NCBI GenBank assembly: GCA_024235895.1 | Contig: JACKLM010000004.1 | Coordinates: forward strand, 62,001 to 126,000 | Direction of reading: 5' to 3' | From: Burkholderiaceae bacterium | Lineage (GTDB): Bacteria > Pseudomonadota > Gammaproteobacteria > Burkholderiales > Burkholderiaceae_C | Length of the DNA stretch: 64,000 nt | Shown: in pieces, positions 26,205 to 36,456 of the stretch | How the letters are laid out: the number at the start of each line of letters is the position of its first letter | How positions within the stretch are numbered: the stretch's first letter is position 1 | Notes under the pieces: model-generated | What the model saw: the letters and a program-made list of their open reading frames with translations, nothing else | Told to the model about the DNA's origin: nothing | Databases searched by the model: none | Program-made: the position numbers and the translations under genes

Positions 26205-27122
26205 TCAGCGCCAGGCAGCCAGCAGCGCGGCGGCGACGATCAGCGCGCCGCCGGCAAGCAGCGCCGGGCTCAGCGTCCCGGCACCGAGCGCGATCGCCGA
26301 GACGGAGGCGAACAGCACCTCCGAGACCATCACGACCGCGGTCGCGGCGGCGCTCAGCCGTGCCGCGCCGTACTGCAGCGCCAGGTTGGCACCGACGAAC
26401 GCCAGCGCCAGCAACGCCGCGCCGACGAGCCAGGGCGCCGGCGCGGGCGGGGGCGGCACCGTGCCCTGCAGCGTCAGCACCGTCGCCAAGGCGCCGGCCA
26501 CGAACGCGCCGCCGGCGAACATCGCCAGCGCGCGCGCCGCGCTGCCGCTGGCCGCATGGCGGCGCAACAGCACGTTGTTGAGCGCGAAGCTGAAGCCGCC
26601 GAGCACGCCCAGCCACTCGGCCAGCGTTTGCGGCCAGGGCCAGCCGCCGCCGTCGGGTCGCAGCACGATCGCCGCCCCGGCCAGCGCCAGCACGATGCGC
26701 AGCGCCGCCAGCGGCGTCAACCGCTCGTGCAGCAGCACGCGCGCCAGCAGCACCGCCCACAGCGGCATCAGGTAGAACAGCAGCACGACGCGCACGACGT
26801 CGCCGATCGTCACCGCCCAGTTGAAGCTCGCATTCGTCATCCCGGCGGCCAGCACCAGCCACCACAGCGACGGCGTGTGCGCGAGCTCGATCCAGGCGCG
26901 CGGCCAGCGCAGGCTGAGCAGCGCCAGTGCCAGCAGGTAGACCCCGGCGGTCGCCCACAGCGCGTGGACCCCGCGCACCTCGAGCCAGCGCAACGGCCAC
27001 CACGCCACGCCCCAGACGAAGGCGTTGGCCAGCAGCGCCAGCACCGGCAGCAGTGCGGCGCCGCCATGCCGCGCGGGCCCGTCCGGCGGCGACGCGCCGG
27101 AGGCGTCCAGGGTCCCGGGCAT
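26205..27122 (-). CDS. EamA/DMT-family exporter
   Basis: Inner-membrane metabolite exporter of the drug/metabolite transporter superfamily, 305 residues, with about ten hydrophobic helices arranged as two EamA repeats (starts near residues 30 and 170). Typical segments are NAFVWGVAWWPLRWLE and YLMPLWAVLLARVLLHERLT. Its ATG overlaps the lplT TGA by one base (TGATG), so translation is coupled. A much longer frame upstream belongs to antisense noise over lplT. The substrate is unknown; family members export amino acids or other small metabolites. Confidence 0.9.
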   Translation of the reverse strand: MPGTLDASGASPPDGPARHGGAALLPVLALLANAFVWGVAWWPLRWLEVRGVHALWATAGVYLLALALLSLRWPRAWIELAHTPSLWWLVLAAGMTNASFNWAVTIGDVVRVVLLFYLMPLWAVLLARVLLHERLTPLAALRIVLALAGAAIVLRPDGGGWPWPQTLAEWLGVLGGFSFALNNVLLRRHAASGSAARALAMFAGGAFVAGALATVLTLQGTVPPPPAPAPWLVGAALLALAFVGANLALQYGAARLSAAATAVVMVSEVLFASVSAIALGAGTLSPALLAGGALIVAAALLAAWR

Positions 27123-28399
27123 CAATGGACGTCGCTGCGCGCGATCACGAGCAGCCGCTCGACCTCGGCGCCGTGGTGGCGCAGGTTGTGGCGATGCCAG
27201 CGCCGCACCGCCTCCATCGTCGCGGCGACGACGAGGCCGAAGATCGCGATCGCGCCGAAGGCGGACAGGCCGAAGCTCGTCATCCCGGCGTAGAACGCCC
27301 CCAGCCCGAGGATGCACGCCTGCTCGTTGAAGTTCTGCACCGCGATCGAGCGGCCGGCGCCCATCAGGTTGTGCCCGCGGTGCTGCAGCAGCGCGTTCAT
27401 CGGCACGACGAGGAATCCGCCCAGCGCACCGAGGACCATCAGGAACGGCGCGGCGATGTGCAGCTCGCGGATCGCGATCATCGCGATGACCAGCAGCCCC
27501 ATGCCGATGCCCAGCGGGATCACCGCGGTGGCGCGGTCCAGCCGCATCACGACGGCGGCGACGACCGCACCGAGCCCGGTGCCGATCGCCACCACGCCGA
27601 CCAGCGCCGAGGCCTGCGTCGTCGAGTAGCCCAGCGCCGCCGCCGCCCAGGCCAGCACGATGTAGCGCAGGTTGCCGGCCACGCCCCAGAACAGCGTCGT
27701 CGTCGCGAGCGAGATCTGGCCCAGCTTGTCGCGCCACAGCCGCGCGTTGCACTGCGCGAACTCGACCAGCAACTCGACCACGTGCCCCTTCATCGGCCGC
27801 AGCGGGGTCGCGGTGCGCGGGATGCGCAGGTTGATCGCCGCCGCCAGCGCGTAGACGAGGACGATGGTGGCGATCGCCGCCTCGGCCGCGGCGGCGATGC
27901 CCAGGTCGACCCCGGGCATGTCGAAGGCGAGCAGCCAGGGCGCGACCACCGGCCCGACGAGCTGGCCGCCCAGCACGACGCCGAGGATGATCGAGGCGAT
28001 CGTCAGCCCCTCGATCCAGCCGTTGGCCTTGACGAGCTGCGACGGCGGCAGCAGCTCGGTCAGGATGCCGTACTTGGCCGGCGAATACGCCGCCGCGCCG
28101 AGGCCGACGAGCGCATACGCCAGCAGCGGGTGCAGCCCGGCGAGCATCAGCAGGCAGCCCGCGACCTTGATCGCGTTGGACAGGAACATCACCCGCCCCT
28201 TGGGCAGCGCATCGGCGAACGCGCCCACCACCGGCGCCAGCACGACGTAGAACAGGGCGAACATCGGCACCAGCGCCGCCATCTCCCACTCGGGCGCGTT
28301 CGCGGCGCGCAGCAGCTCGACGGCGGCGACGAACAAGGCGTTGTCGGCCAGCGAGCTGAAGAACTGCGCCGACATGATGGTGGCAAAGCCCTTCTTCAT
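27122..28399 (-). CDS. lplT: Lysophospholipid transporter, MFS family
   Basis: Flips lysophospholipids across the inner membrane for re-acylation. It has 425 residues from the ATG at 28399 and twelve predicted helices. The start KKGFATIMSAQFFSSLADNA, the segment YSPAKYGILTELLPPSQLVK and the ANGWIEG motif are hallmarks of LplT. In many beta- and gammaproteobacteria lplT accompanies the acyltransferase gene aas, which is missing here. It is divergent from alr (147 bp between starts), an arrangement also common in Burkholderiales, and is coupled to the downstream EamA exporter. Confidence 0.93.
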   Translation of the reverse strand: MKKGFATIMSAQFFSSLADNALFVAAVELLRAANAPEWEMAALVPMFALFYVVLAPVVGAFADALPKGRVMFLSNAIKVAGCLLMLAGLHPLLAYALVGLGAAAYSPAKYGILTELLPPSQLVKANGWIEGLTIASIILGVVLGGQLVGPVVAPWLLAFDMPGVDLGIAAAAEAAIATIVLVYALAAAINLRIPRTATPLRPMKGHVVELLVEFAQCNARLWRDKLGQISLATTTLFWGVAGNLRYIVLAWAAAALGYSTTQASALVGVVAIGTGLGAVVAAVVMRLDRATAVIPLGIGMGLLVIAMIAIRELHIAAPFLMVLGALGGFLVVPMNALLQHRGHNLMGAGRSIAVQNFNEQACILGLGAFYAGMTSFGLSAFGAIAIFGLVVAATMEAVRRWHRHNLRHHGAEVERLLVIARSDVH

Positions 28400-28546
28400 G
28401 CGGTCGGCGCGGTCTGGCCGGCGGGCACGTGGCGGTGCCGGCGGCGCGGGTCTCCTGTGGGTCTGCCCGGACGGGCGCGGGTTTATAGCATGCGGACTTG
28501 GCACAATCGTGGCGCCGATGGCCGCTGCCGCGGCATCCGTCGCGCC

Positions 28547-29665
28547 ATGCCACGCCCGATCGAAGCCCTGGTCCACGTCGACGCGCTGGCGCACAACCTG
28601 GCGCGCGCGCGCCGCGCCGCGCCCGACGCGCGCGTGTGGGCGGTGGTCAAGGCGCGCGCCTACGGACACGGCCTGGCACGCGCCTACGCGGGATTGCGCG
28701 GCGCCGACGGGTTCGCGCTGCTCGACCTGGACGAGGCCGAGCAGCTGCGCGCACTCGGCTGGCGCGGCCCGATCCTGCTGCTCGAGGGTTGCTTCGAGCC
28801 GCGCGACCTGGAGGTCTGCTCGCGGCTGGACCTGTGGCACGTCGTGCACGGCGACGCGCAGATCGACTGGCTGGCAGCGCACAAGACCGAGCGTGCGCAG
28901 CGCGTGTTCCTGAAGATGAACAGCGGCATGAACCGGCTCGGCTTCGTGCCGGCGGCCTTCCGCAGCGCCTGGGCAAGGCTTTCGGCGCTGCCGCAGGTCG
29001 AGGAGGTGTCGTTGATGACGCACTTCTCGGACGCCGACGGCGGGCGCGGCATCGCGCACCAGGTCGCGGCGTTCGAGGCCGCGACGCGCGACCTGCCCGG
29101 CGAGCGCAGCCTGGCCAACAGCGCGGCGACGCTGCGCCATGCGGCCGCCACCGGCGTGGCCGCCGACTGGGTGCGCGCCGGCATCATGGTCTACGGCAGC
29201 GCACCCGACTTCCCGGCGCACGACATCGGGCACTGGGGGCTGCAGCCGACGATGACGCTGCGCACGCGGCTGATCGCGACCCAGCAGCTGGCCACCGGCG
29301 ACAGCGTGGGCTACGGCAGCAGCTTCGTCGCCCGCGCGCCGATGCGCATCGGCATCGCGGCGGTCGGCTACGCCGACGGCTACCCGCGCCACGCCGGCAG
29401 CGGCACGCCGGTGCTGGTCGATGGCCGGCGCAGCGCGACCGTCGGCCGGGTGTCGATGGACATGATCGCGGTCGACCTGAGCGCGCTGCCCGGGTCCGGC
29501 CCCGGCAGCGAGGTGACGCTCTGGGGCGAGGGGCCGCGAGGCAGCCGGCTGCCGATCGACGAGGTCGCGCACGCGGCCGGCACGATCGGCTACGAGCTGA
29601 TGTGCGGGCTGGCGCCACGCGTGCCGGTGCGCGCGGTGGGTGGCGACGGCGACGCCGAAGGCTGA
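28547..29665 (+). CDS. alr: Alanine racemase
   Basis: PLP enzyme that makes D-alanine for peptidoglycan; 372 residues, cytosolic dimer. The PLP lysine is K35 in VVKARAYGHG; most alanine racemases read KANAYGHG or KADAYGHG, so the Arg here is unusual. The second catalytic base Tyr256 lies in SVGYGSSF, and GRVSMDM is conserved near the C-terminus. Other ATGs upstream are out of frame. The gene is divergent from lplT and followed by a large family-1 repeat that may end transcription. Confidence 0.97.
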   Translation: MPRPIEALVHVDALAHNLARARRAAPDARVWAVVKARAYGHGLARAYAGLRGADGFALLDLDEAEQLRALGWRGPILLLEGCFEPRDLEVCSRLDLWHVVHGDAQIDWLAAHKTERAQRVFLKMNSGMNRLGFVPAAFRSAWARLSALPQVEEVSLMTHFSDADGGRGIAHQVAAFEAATRDLPGERSLANSAATLRHAAATGVAADWVRAGIMVYGSAPDFPAHDIGHWGLQPTMTLRTRLIATQQLATGDSVGYGSSFVARAPMRIGIAAVGYADGYPRHAGSGTPVLVDGRRSATVGRVSMDMIAVDLSALPGSGPGSEVTLWGEGPRGSRLPIDEVAHAAGTIGYELMCGLAPRVPVRAVGGDGDAEG

Positions 29666-29686
29666 TACGGGGTCGCGTTCAAGCCT

Positions 29687-30113
29687 TCAACTTGCGTCCG
29701 CGGTCGAACGGCCGTCGGCCCGGAGCCGACGGTCGTCGAAGTCAGTCCGTCGCTTCTCCTGGCGTTCGATGTGCCAGCGAGCCAAGGCCGGCGGGCACCC
29801 TCCCACTCCATGTCCCCCGGGCCGGGCTGCGCCCGCCCCTCCTCCTTTACTTACGTGGGAGGGTGCCCGCCGACCTTGGCCTGCCGCCGCCCCGCTTTTC
29901 GACCGTCGAAAACCAACACGGAGGCCTGCCGAGGGCGGCGGGTGCCCTTGACCGTAAGTAAAGGAGGAGCCGGCGGCGCAGCCGACGGCGGGGGAGCGAG
30001 CCCGGACACAAACAGTCCTGCGGACTGTTTGTGCCTGGCGAGCGCCCGGGGCACTGTCCCCGGGCATGGAGGACAAGGGTACCCGCCGTCCTCGGCTCGC
30101 GCGGTCGTGGAAC
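29687..30113. repeat. Family-1 modular palindromic repeat, copy 2 (inverted relative to copy 1)
   Basis: This fills most of the 545-bp convergent gap between alr and the M20 peptidase. Module Y comes first here (24-nt arms 29782-29805 and 29856-29879). A linker hairpin follows with arms TTTTCGAC (29896-29903) and GTCGAAAA (29905-29912). Module X is third (arms near 29940-29950 and 30074-30084), with the hairpin at 30007-30033 and a GC-rich hairpin near 30042-30066. Order and orientation are the exact reverse of copy 1. Homology with copy 1 also covers the left flank (about 29724-29781). Confidence 0.85.
30007..30033. repeat. Perfect 12-bp-arm hairpin inside family-1 copy 2
   Basis: CACAAACAGTCC (30007-30018) and GGACTGTTTGTG (30022-30033) flank the loop TGC. 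It is the reverse complement of the hairpin at 5941-5967, including the loop. It lies between convergent genes, where a bidirectional terminator would be useful, but there is no T-tract. Confidence 0.8.
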
Positions 30114-30210
30114 GTCAGACCAGAGAGGGCGACGGTATGAGTGGAGGCAACGTGCCGGGCGCAGCCGTTCGATAGCAGGCACTTCTTCTTCGTGTGGACG
30201 CAAGACTCCA

Positions 30211-31671
<1,461 letters not shown>

Positions 31672-31894
31672 CGGCGGATCCCCAGGCCGCAAGGCGCGGG
31701 AAGTGTAGACGCGGCGTCAGGGCATCGTCCGTCGGCGGGGGGATGACCGCAAGGGCGCGTCCGCTCGATGCGCGGCGGCTGCCGCGTAGGTCGTGCGCGG
31801 GCCGGATCGGGTGGCGGATGACACGGCCGCTTGCGGGGCGCGTGCATCCAGCCCGCCGGTGTCGGCTTCCTGCGGCTCGACGCCTGGCGGGCGA

Positions 31895-32857
31895 TCAAGC
31901 CGGCGGCGCCGTCGCGCAGCCGGCGGCCGCCAGCCAGGGGTCCTCGTCCTGGCCGCCGAAGACCTCCAGCAGGAAGTCCAGCACCGCGCGCGTCCGTGCC
32001 GGCACATGCTTGCGCGTCGGCATCGTCGCCCACAGGGTGGTGCCGAAGAGCTGCCACTTCGGCAGCACCCATTCGAGCGCGTGCTCCGCCAGCGCGTCCG
32101 CGACGACGAAGGAGGGCAGGGCCGCGACGCCCAGCCCTGCGAGTGCGGCGGCATAGTTGGTGTCGACGTGCGCCGTCGCCAGCGGGGTTCGCCGAGGCCG
32201 GAAGACGAAGCGCTCCGGCGGCGTGCCACCGGTCGCACCCCGGTGCACGAACTCGAGCCCCCGTTGCAGCTCGCCGATCGGAGGCGTCAGCGTCTCATGC
32301 CGCTCGAGCTCGACCGGGTGGGACGGCCGGCCCCGCCGATCCAGGTAGTCGGGCGTCGCGCACAGCACCGTCTCGGTCCGCGCGAGCCGGCGCGCGATGT
32401 ACTCGCCGCGCAAGGGCTCGATCGCCCAGACGATGCTCAGGTCGAAGGCTTCGCTCGCCGCCTCCACGGGCGCCAGGGCGTCGACCTCCAGCGAGAGCTC
32501 GGGGTGGCGCTCCTGAAGCCGCGGCAGGTGCTTGGCGATCTGGTGCACCGCCACCGCCGGTGGCACCAGCAGCCGTACGGTGCCGCGCAGCTCGTGGGTG
32601 CGTGCGCTGGCCATGGCCGCGGCGTCGTCGATGTCGGCCAGGATCTGGCGCACGCGGTCGAGGTACGCCGTGCCGATCTCGGTCAATGCCAGCCGGCGCG
32701 TCGTGCGATGCAGCAGCCGGGCGCCCAGCTCCTCCTCCAGTTCGGCCACCGCCCGCGTGACGATCGCCGGGCCGAGTTCGAGCGTGCGCGCGGCAGCGGC
32801 GAAGCTGCCCTCGTCGACCACTCGGGCGAAGACACGCATCGACCGAAGGAGATCCAT
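31895..32857 (-). CDS. LysR family transcriptional regulator
   Basis: Regulator of 320 residues with an N-terminal helix-turn-helix (MDLLRSMRVFARVVDEGSFA and LGPAIVTRAVAELEEELGAR) and a substrate-binding-like effector domain. The pattern DLLRSMRVFARVV is typical of the CrgA/DmlR-like branch. It is divergent from the DUF4148 gene across 197 bp that are locally AT-rich (around 32865-32925). The effector and targets are unknown. Confidence 0.93.
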   Translation of the reverse strand: MDLLRSMRVFARVVDEGSFAAAARTLELGPAIVTRAVAELEEELGARLLHRTTRRLALTEIGTAYLDRVRQILADIDDAAAMASARTHELRGTVRLLVPPAVAVHQIAKHLPRLQERHPELSLEVDALAPVEAASEAFDLSIVWAIEPLRGEYIARRLARTETVLCATPDYLDRRGRPSHPVELERHETLTPPIGELQRGLEFVHRGATGGTPPERFVFRPRRTPLATAHVDTNYAAALAGLGVAALPSFVVADALAEHALEWVLPKWQLFGTTLWATMPTRKHVPARTRAVLDFLLEVFGGQDEDPWLAAAGCATAPPA

Positions 32858-33054
32858 GCGTTCGATTGTTTCACGCAGGGGAATGATCTATTGATGACTA
32901 GACAGTTTATTTTGGGAACCATTGGTCGCGTTCGCCGTCTGATCGTGAGCCCTCGCGAGGCTTATCCGAGGTGGCGGTTCCGGCCCACGCCGCGCCACAG
33001 TCCCTTTCAATCATCTTGACAGACACAACCCAGCTCTCACGGAAAGGAATCGCC

Positions 33055-33387
33055 ATGAAACGCTCCCTCATCCTCGCCGCGGCCATGCTGGCCGCCAGCG
33101 CGGCCTTCGCCCAGGAAGCCACCCCGGACACCTGGAAGCAGGCCGAGGTCTCCAAGACGCGCGCCCAGGTCCAGGCGGAACTCGCCCAGGCGCGCCAGGA
33201 CGGCACGATCCGCAGCTGGAGCGCCGGCTTCATCGAGCCGGCGCGCAGCTCGATGACGCGAGACGAGGTCGTCGCGGCCCTGCTGCAAGCGCGCGCCAGC
33301 GGTGAACTCGACCGCATCGACGCCGAGGCGGCGAGCCCGGGACCGGCGCCCATGCCGGCGACCCGGGTCGCGGCCAGCTATCGCTGA
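33055..33387 (+). CDS. DUF4148 domain exported protein
   Basis: Small periplasmic protein of 110 residues found mainly in Burkholderiales. The signal peptide MKRSLILAAAMLAASAAFAQ is clear, with cleavage expected after AFA. The DUF4148 pattern KTRAQVQAELAQARQDGTI and MTRDEVVAALLQARASGEL follows. AAAGGA lies about 9 nt before the ATG. Its last 10 bp overlap the convergent hydrolase gene. Function of the family is not known; members are often stress- or metal-induced. Confidence 0.88.
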   Translation: MKRSLILAAAMLAASAAFAQEATPDTWKQAEVSKTRAQVQAELAQARQDGTIRSWSAGFIEPARSSMTRDEVVAALLQARASGELDRIDAEAASPGPAPMPATRVAASYR

Positions 33388-34319
33388 GTCTGCGGTTTCG
33401 AGGCCGGGGCCCTCGCGGGCTTCGGCCGATCCTCGTCGGCCGGGCCATCCGGGACTTGACGCTGGCTCGAGGGGTCGGCGCCGGCCAGCTGGTCCAGCCA
33501 GGCGACCAGGTGGGCGAGCACTCGATCGCGCTCGGGTTCGTTGAAGATCTCGTGCGCCAGGCCGTCCCAGGCGCGCGCGGTCAGGACTTCCGGGGGTGCG
33601 GCCGCCGCCATCGCCGCCGACCCCGCAGGCGCGACGCAGCGGTCGGCGCCGGCCCACATCAGCAGCGTCGGCACACGCCAGCGGGCAGCCTGGGCCCGCG
33701 CCAGCGCGCCGGCGTCGACGATGAATCGTGCCAGCCGCGCCGTGATCCGGTCGTGCACCAGCGGGTCGGCAACGTAGGCGCGCACGACCTCGGGATCGCG
33801 ACTGATCCAGTCGGGCTTCAGCCCGTTGGCGTCGGCGAAGTCCGGCAGCAGCCGTTCACCGACCCACAGCCTCAGCCGCTTGGTCACCGTCAGCCCGGGG
33901 TCGAGCGCGGGCGAGGAAAGCACCAGCGCGTCGGGCTCGCGCGACCAGGTGGCGGGCCGGGGCGACAACGCCTCGGCGACGAAGCGGGCGGCGATGGCGC
34001 CGCCCATGCTGTGGCCTATCAACACGCGCGGGCCGCGTGCGGAGCCGCCGCGCAGGTGATCGAACACTCGCGCCAGATCCTCCAGCATCGCGTGCGGGTG
34101 CGGCAGCGCGCCGCGCGGGCCACCGCTGGCGCCGTGGCCGCGCTGGTCGTGGGCGTGGACGTCCCAGCCCTTGGCGTTCAAGGCCGAGGCGACATGTGCG
34201 TAGCGGCCGGCGTGCTCGCCCAGGCCGTGGACGATCAGCACCTGCCCGCGCGCGGCGCCGGGTGCGCGCCAGGAGTGCAGCCGCAGCAGCAGCCCGTCGG
34301 CGGTGGTCAGTGTGTCCAT
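33378..34319 (-). CDS. Alpha/beta hydrolase (monoacylglycerol lipase-like)
   Basis: Serine hydrolase of 313 residues. The nucleophile elbow GHSMGG (Ser near residue 103) and the oxyanion region IVHGLGEHAGRYAHVA are those of monoglyceride lipases and lysophospholipases (Hydrolase_4). The acid lies in MWAGADRCVAPAGS and the His in DGLAHEIFNEPERD. A Lys/Arg/Pro-rich C-terminal tail of about 30 residues is unusual and shares its last bases with the DUF4148 gene. The 261 bp upstream hold no gene. Confidence 0.92.
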   Translation of the reverse strand: MDTLTTADGLLLRLHSWRAPGAARGQVLIVHGLGEHAGRYAHVASALNAKGWDVHAHDQRGHGASGGPRGALPHPHAMLEDLARVFDHLRGGSARGPRVLIGHSMGGAIAARFVAEALSPRPATWSREPDALVLSSPALDPGLTVTKRLRLWVGERLLPDFADANGLKPDWISRDPEVVRAYVADPLVHDRITARLARFIVDAGALARAQAARWRVPTLLMWAGADRCVAPAGSAAMAAAAPPEVLTARAWDGLAHEIFNEPERDRVLAHLVAWLDQLAGADPSSQRQVPDGPADEDRPKPARAPASKPQTQR

Positions 34320-34580
34320 CGGAGGCGGATTGGAGCATGTCCCAGGTCCGCCGGGGCCATGTCCCGTGTCTCATCGGAAGAGGCCGCCCGCCTGGCGAAC
34401 GGCGTCAGCCGGTTCAGGTTCGCTCATCGAGCCCTCAGACGGGGTGCGGCCTTCCCTTTGCGGGCCCTCGCCGGCCGGCGGTGCCCCGTTGCTCGTACGC
34501 AGACACCTGCTGCCGGGTCGAACCGAAATCACCGAGGAATCTGGTCGAGCTCCCGGAGCACCCTCGCACCGAAGCGGCGC

Positions 34581-35264
34581 TCACCAGAACGCCCAGTTCC
34601 CCGTCGCCACCACCCAGATGCCGAGGACGCCGTTGGTCACCGCGTGCGCGATCACCGCCACCCACAGCCGCCCGGTGCGGATATAGAGCCACGCGTAGGC
34701 GAGTCCTGCGATCGCCGCTGCCAGCCACAGCGTGTGCGCGAGGACGAAGACGAAGGTCGCGAGCACGATCGCGCGCAGCCCGACTGCCTGCGGCGGCAGC
34801 GCCAGGAAGTCCGGCCGCTGCAGCCAGCGCATCAGGAACGAGCGCCAGAACAGCTCCTCCATCACCGGCACGAGCAGCGTGGCGCCGATCCAGCGCAGCG
34901 CGATCAGCGGCCAGATCGGCGTGCCGGCGGCGTCCAGCGGGACGAAGCGCGGCGCGTCGCCCAGGTCCAGCGTCATCCACGGCGCGTCGAGGTTGATCCA
35001 CAGCACGAACACCGCGACCCCGACCGCCACCGCGAGCAGGGTCTCGCGCGCGGTCGGCAGGTTCTGCCGCGCCAGCTCGCCGTAGTCGCGCCGGAAGTGC
35101 AGCAACAGCGCGCCGACGACGATCACGGTCGCGCCGTACAGCCAGCGAGGGTCGAAGCCCCAGCTGCCGTCGGCCGGCGCCAGCGAGCGCAGCCCCAGCA
35201 GCAGCATGAAGACGACGAAAGGCAGCGCGCGCGCGACGGCGGCGCGGTCGGTCAGGGCGGACAT
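34581..35264 (-). CDS. CPBP (CAAX-type) intramembrane protease-related protein, exosortase-associated type
   Basis: Membrane protein of 227 residues with about six helices. Glutamic-protease motifs are present: E136-E137 and R141 in VPVMEELFWRSF, H177 in FVLAHTLW, and H207/N211 in IAHAVTNGVLG. The ending GIWVVATGNWAFW and the whole layout match my memory of the CAAX prenyl protease-related proteins that accompany exosortase/PEP-CTERM loci (TIGR03008-like). No exosortase, PEP-CTERM gene or polysaccharide cluster is adjacent, so it is an orphan here. The ATG at 35264 is used; the open frame extends upstream without similarity. Confidence 0.87.
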   Translation of the reverse strand: MSALTDRAAVARALPFVVFMLLLGLRSLAPADGSWGFDPRWLYGATVIVVGALLLHFRRDYGELARQNLPTARETLLAVAVGVAVFVLWINLDAPWMTLDLGDAPRFVPLDAAGTPIWPLIALRWIGATLLVPVMEELFWRSFLMRWLQRPDFLALPPQAVGLRAIVLATFVFVLAHTLWLAAAIAGLAYAWLYIRTGRLWVAVIAHAVTNGVLGIWVVATGNWAFW

Positions 35265-35391
35265 GGCCGGCGATGATGCCGCGTCCTGCTGTCGCGGCAA
35301 CGGCATTCGGGCGCGTGCGGCGTGACGGGCTCGGCGCGCGGCGCCGATTCGTGCGCGCTCACTTTGCGACCTTCGGGCTGAGCCCTCCGGG

Positions 35392-35438
35392 TCTTGGGCC
35401 GCACGAGCGGGTGTGGCGGAACGCGACACAGGCTCTCA
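35392..35438. repeat. Family-2 repeat fragment at the rlmJ stop codon
   Basis: Read on the minus strand from the rlmJ stop, about 47 nt (from TGAGAGCCTGTG to GTGCGGCCCAAGA) match the start of the full family-2 element at 37549-37597 with few changes. In both places the repeat joins exactly at a gene's TGA. The remaining part of the element is missing here. Confidence 0.75.
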
Positions 35439-36287
35439 GCCGCCGCCGGTCTCCAGCGCCCACTGCGGGCGCTCGCACTGCGACAGCTCGGCCGCCAGCC
35501 AGGGCAGCAGCTCGCGAAGCAGCGGCGCCAGCGTGTGCGGCGGGTTGGCGACGAAGACGCTGCTGCCCAGCAGCCCGAAGCCCCGCGCATCGCCGCGCGC
35601 CACGCTCAACCGCGCCAGCAGCCAGCCCTTCTTCGCCGGCGCGGCGGCGGCCTTCAGACGCTGCGGCAGCCGCGCCGCCTCCAGCAGCTGCAGCTGCGGC
35701 AGCCAGACGATCACCACGCCGTCGGCAAAGCGCGCCAGCGCGTCGCGCAGCCCGGCCAGCACCTTCGCGTAGTCCGCACGCAGCTCGTACGGCGGGTCGA
35801 TCAGCAGCACGCCGCGGCGCGTCGGCGGCGGCAGCTCGCGCGCGATGGCGGCGAAGCCGTCGTCCATCGACACCTGCACGCCGCGCTCGTCGGCCAGCCA
35901 CGACGCCAGGATCTTGTGGTCGGTCGGATGCAGCTCGTGCAGGTGCAGCTCGTCCTGCGGCCGGCGCAGCGCGTGCGCGATCGCCGGCGACCCAGGGTAC
36001 TGGTCGAGCGTGCCGCCCGGGTTGAAGCCGCGCACCAGCTCGACGTAGTCGGCGACCGCCGGCGGCAGGTCGGCCCGGCCCCACAGCCGGCCGATGCCGT
36101 CGGCATGCTCGGCGCGCTTGTTGGCGTAGGCGCTGTGCAGCGAGTAGCCGCCGGCCCCGGCGTGGCTGTCGACATAGCGCCAGCCCTTGTTTTTGGCATT
36201 CATGTGCCGCAGCACGAGGGCCAGCACGACATGCTTGAGGACATCGGCGTGGTTGCCGGCGTGGAAGGCGTGGCGGTAGGCGAGCAT
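35436..36287 (-). CDS. rlmJ: 23S rRNA (adenine(2030)-N(6))-methyltransferase
   Basis: SAM-dependent methyltransferase that modifies A2030 of 23S rRNA. It has 283 residues from the ATG at 36287. The start MLAYRHAFHAGNHADVLKH is the RlmJ signature, and the N6-adenine catalytic motif is DPPYE in LLIDPPYELRADYAKVL. The frame is open upstream but only this ATG gives family similarity. The gene is divergent from the old-yellow-enzyme reductase with 169 bp between starts. The family-2 repeat fragment begins at its stop codon. Confidence 0.96.
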   Translation of the reverse strand: MLAYRHAFHAGNHADVLKHVVLALVLRHMNAKNKGWRYVDSHAGAGGYSLHSAYANKRAEHADGIGRLWGRADLPPAVADYVELVRGFNPGGTLDQYPGSPAIAHALRRPQDELHLHELHPTDHKILASWLADERGVQVSMDDGFAAIARELPPPTRRGVLLIDPPYELRADYAKVLAGLRDALARFADGVVIVWLPQLQLLEAARLPQRLKAAAAPAKKGWLLARLSVARGDARGFGLLGSSVFVANPPHTLAPLLRELLPWLAAELSQCERPQWALETGGG

Positions 36288-36456
36288 CGAGGCCGGACTG
36301 TAGTGGCTGCGGCGCCGGCCGCCGCCCGCGTTCGCGTGAACGCCGCCTTCAGGGGCCGCAGCGTCGCCGTCGCGACGGTCGAGTCGGCCACCATCGCGTA
36401 GGCTCTCGACCTCGTTCCCGCCCCGCGGCCGCCACCGGCTCCCGCGCTGCCCCACG

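Noticed and set aside
33016..33021. TTGACA as a -35 box for the DUF4148 gene
   Set aside because: No acceptable -10 box lies 16-18 nt downstream, and the distance to the ATG is short.
34320..34580. Possible riboswitch or leader between the lipase-like and CPBP genes
   Set aside because: Some complementary GC-rich segments exist, but I could not match glycine, cobalamin, SAH or other known riboswitch cores.
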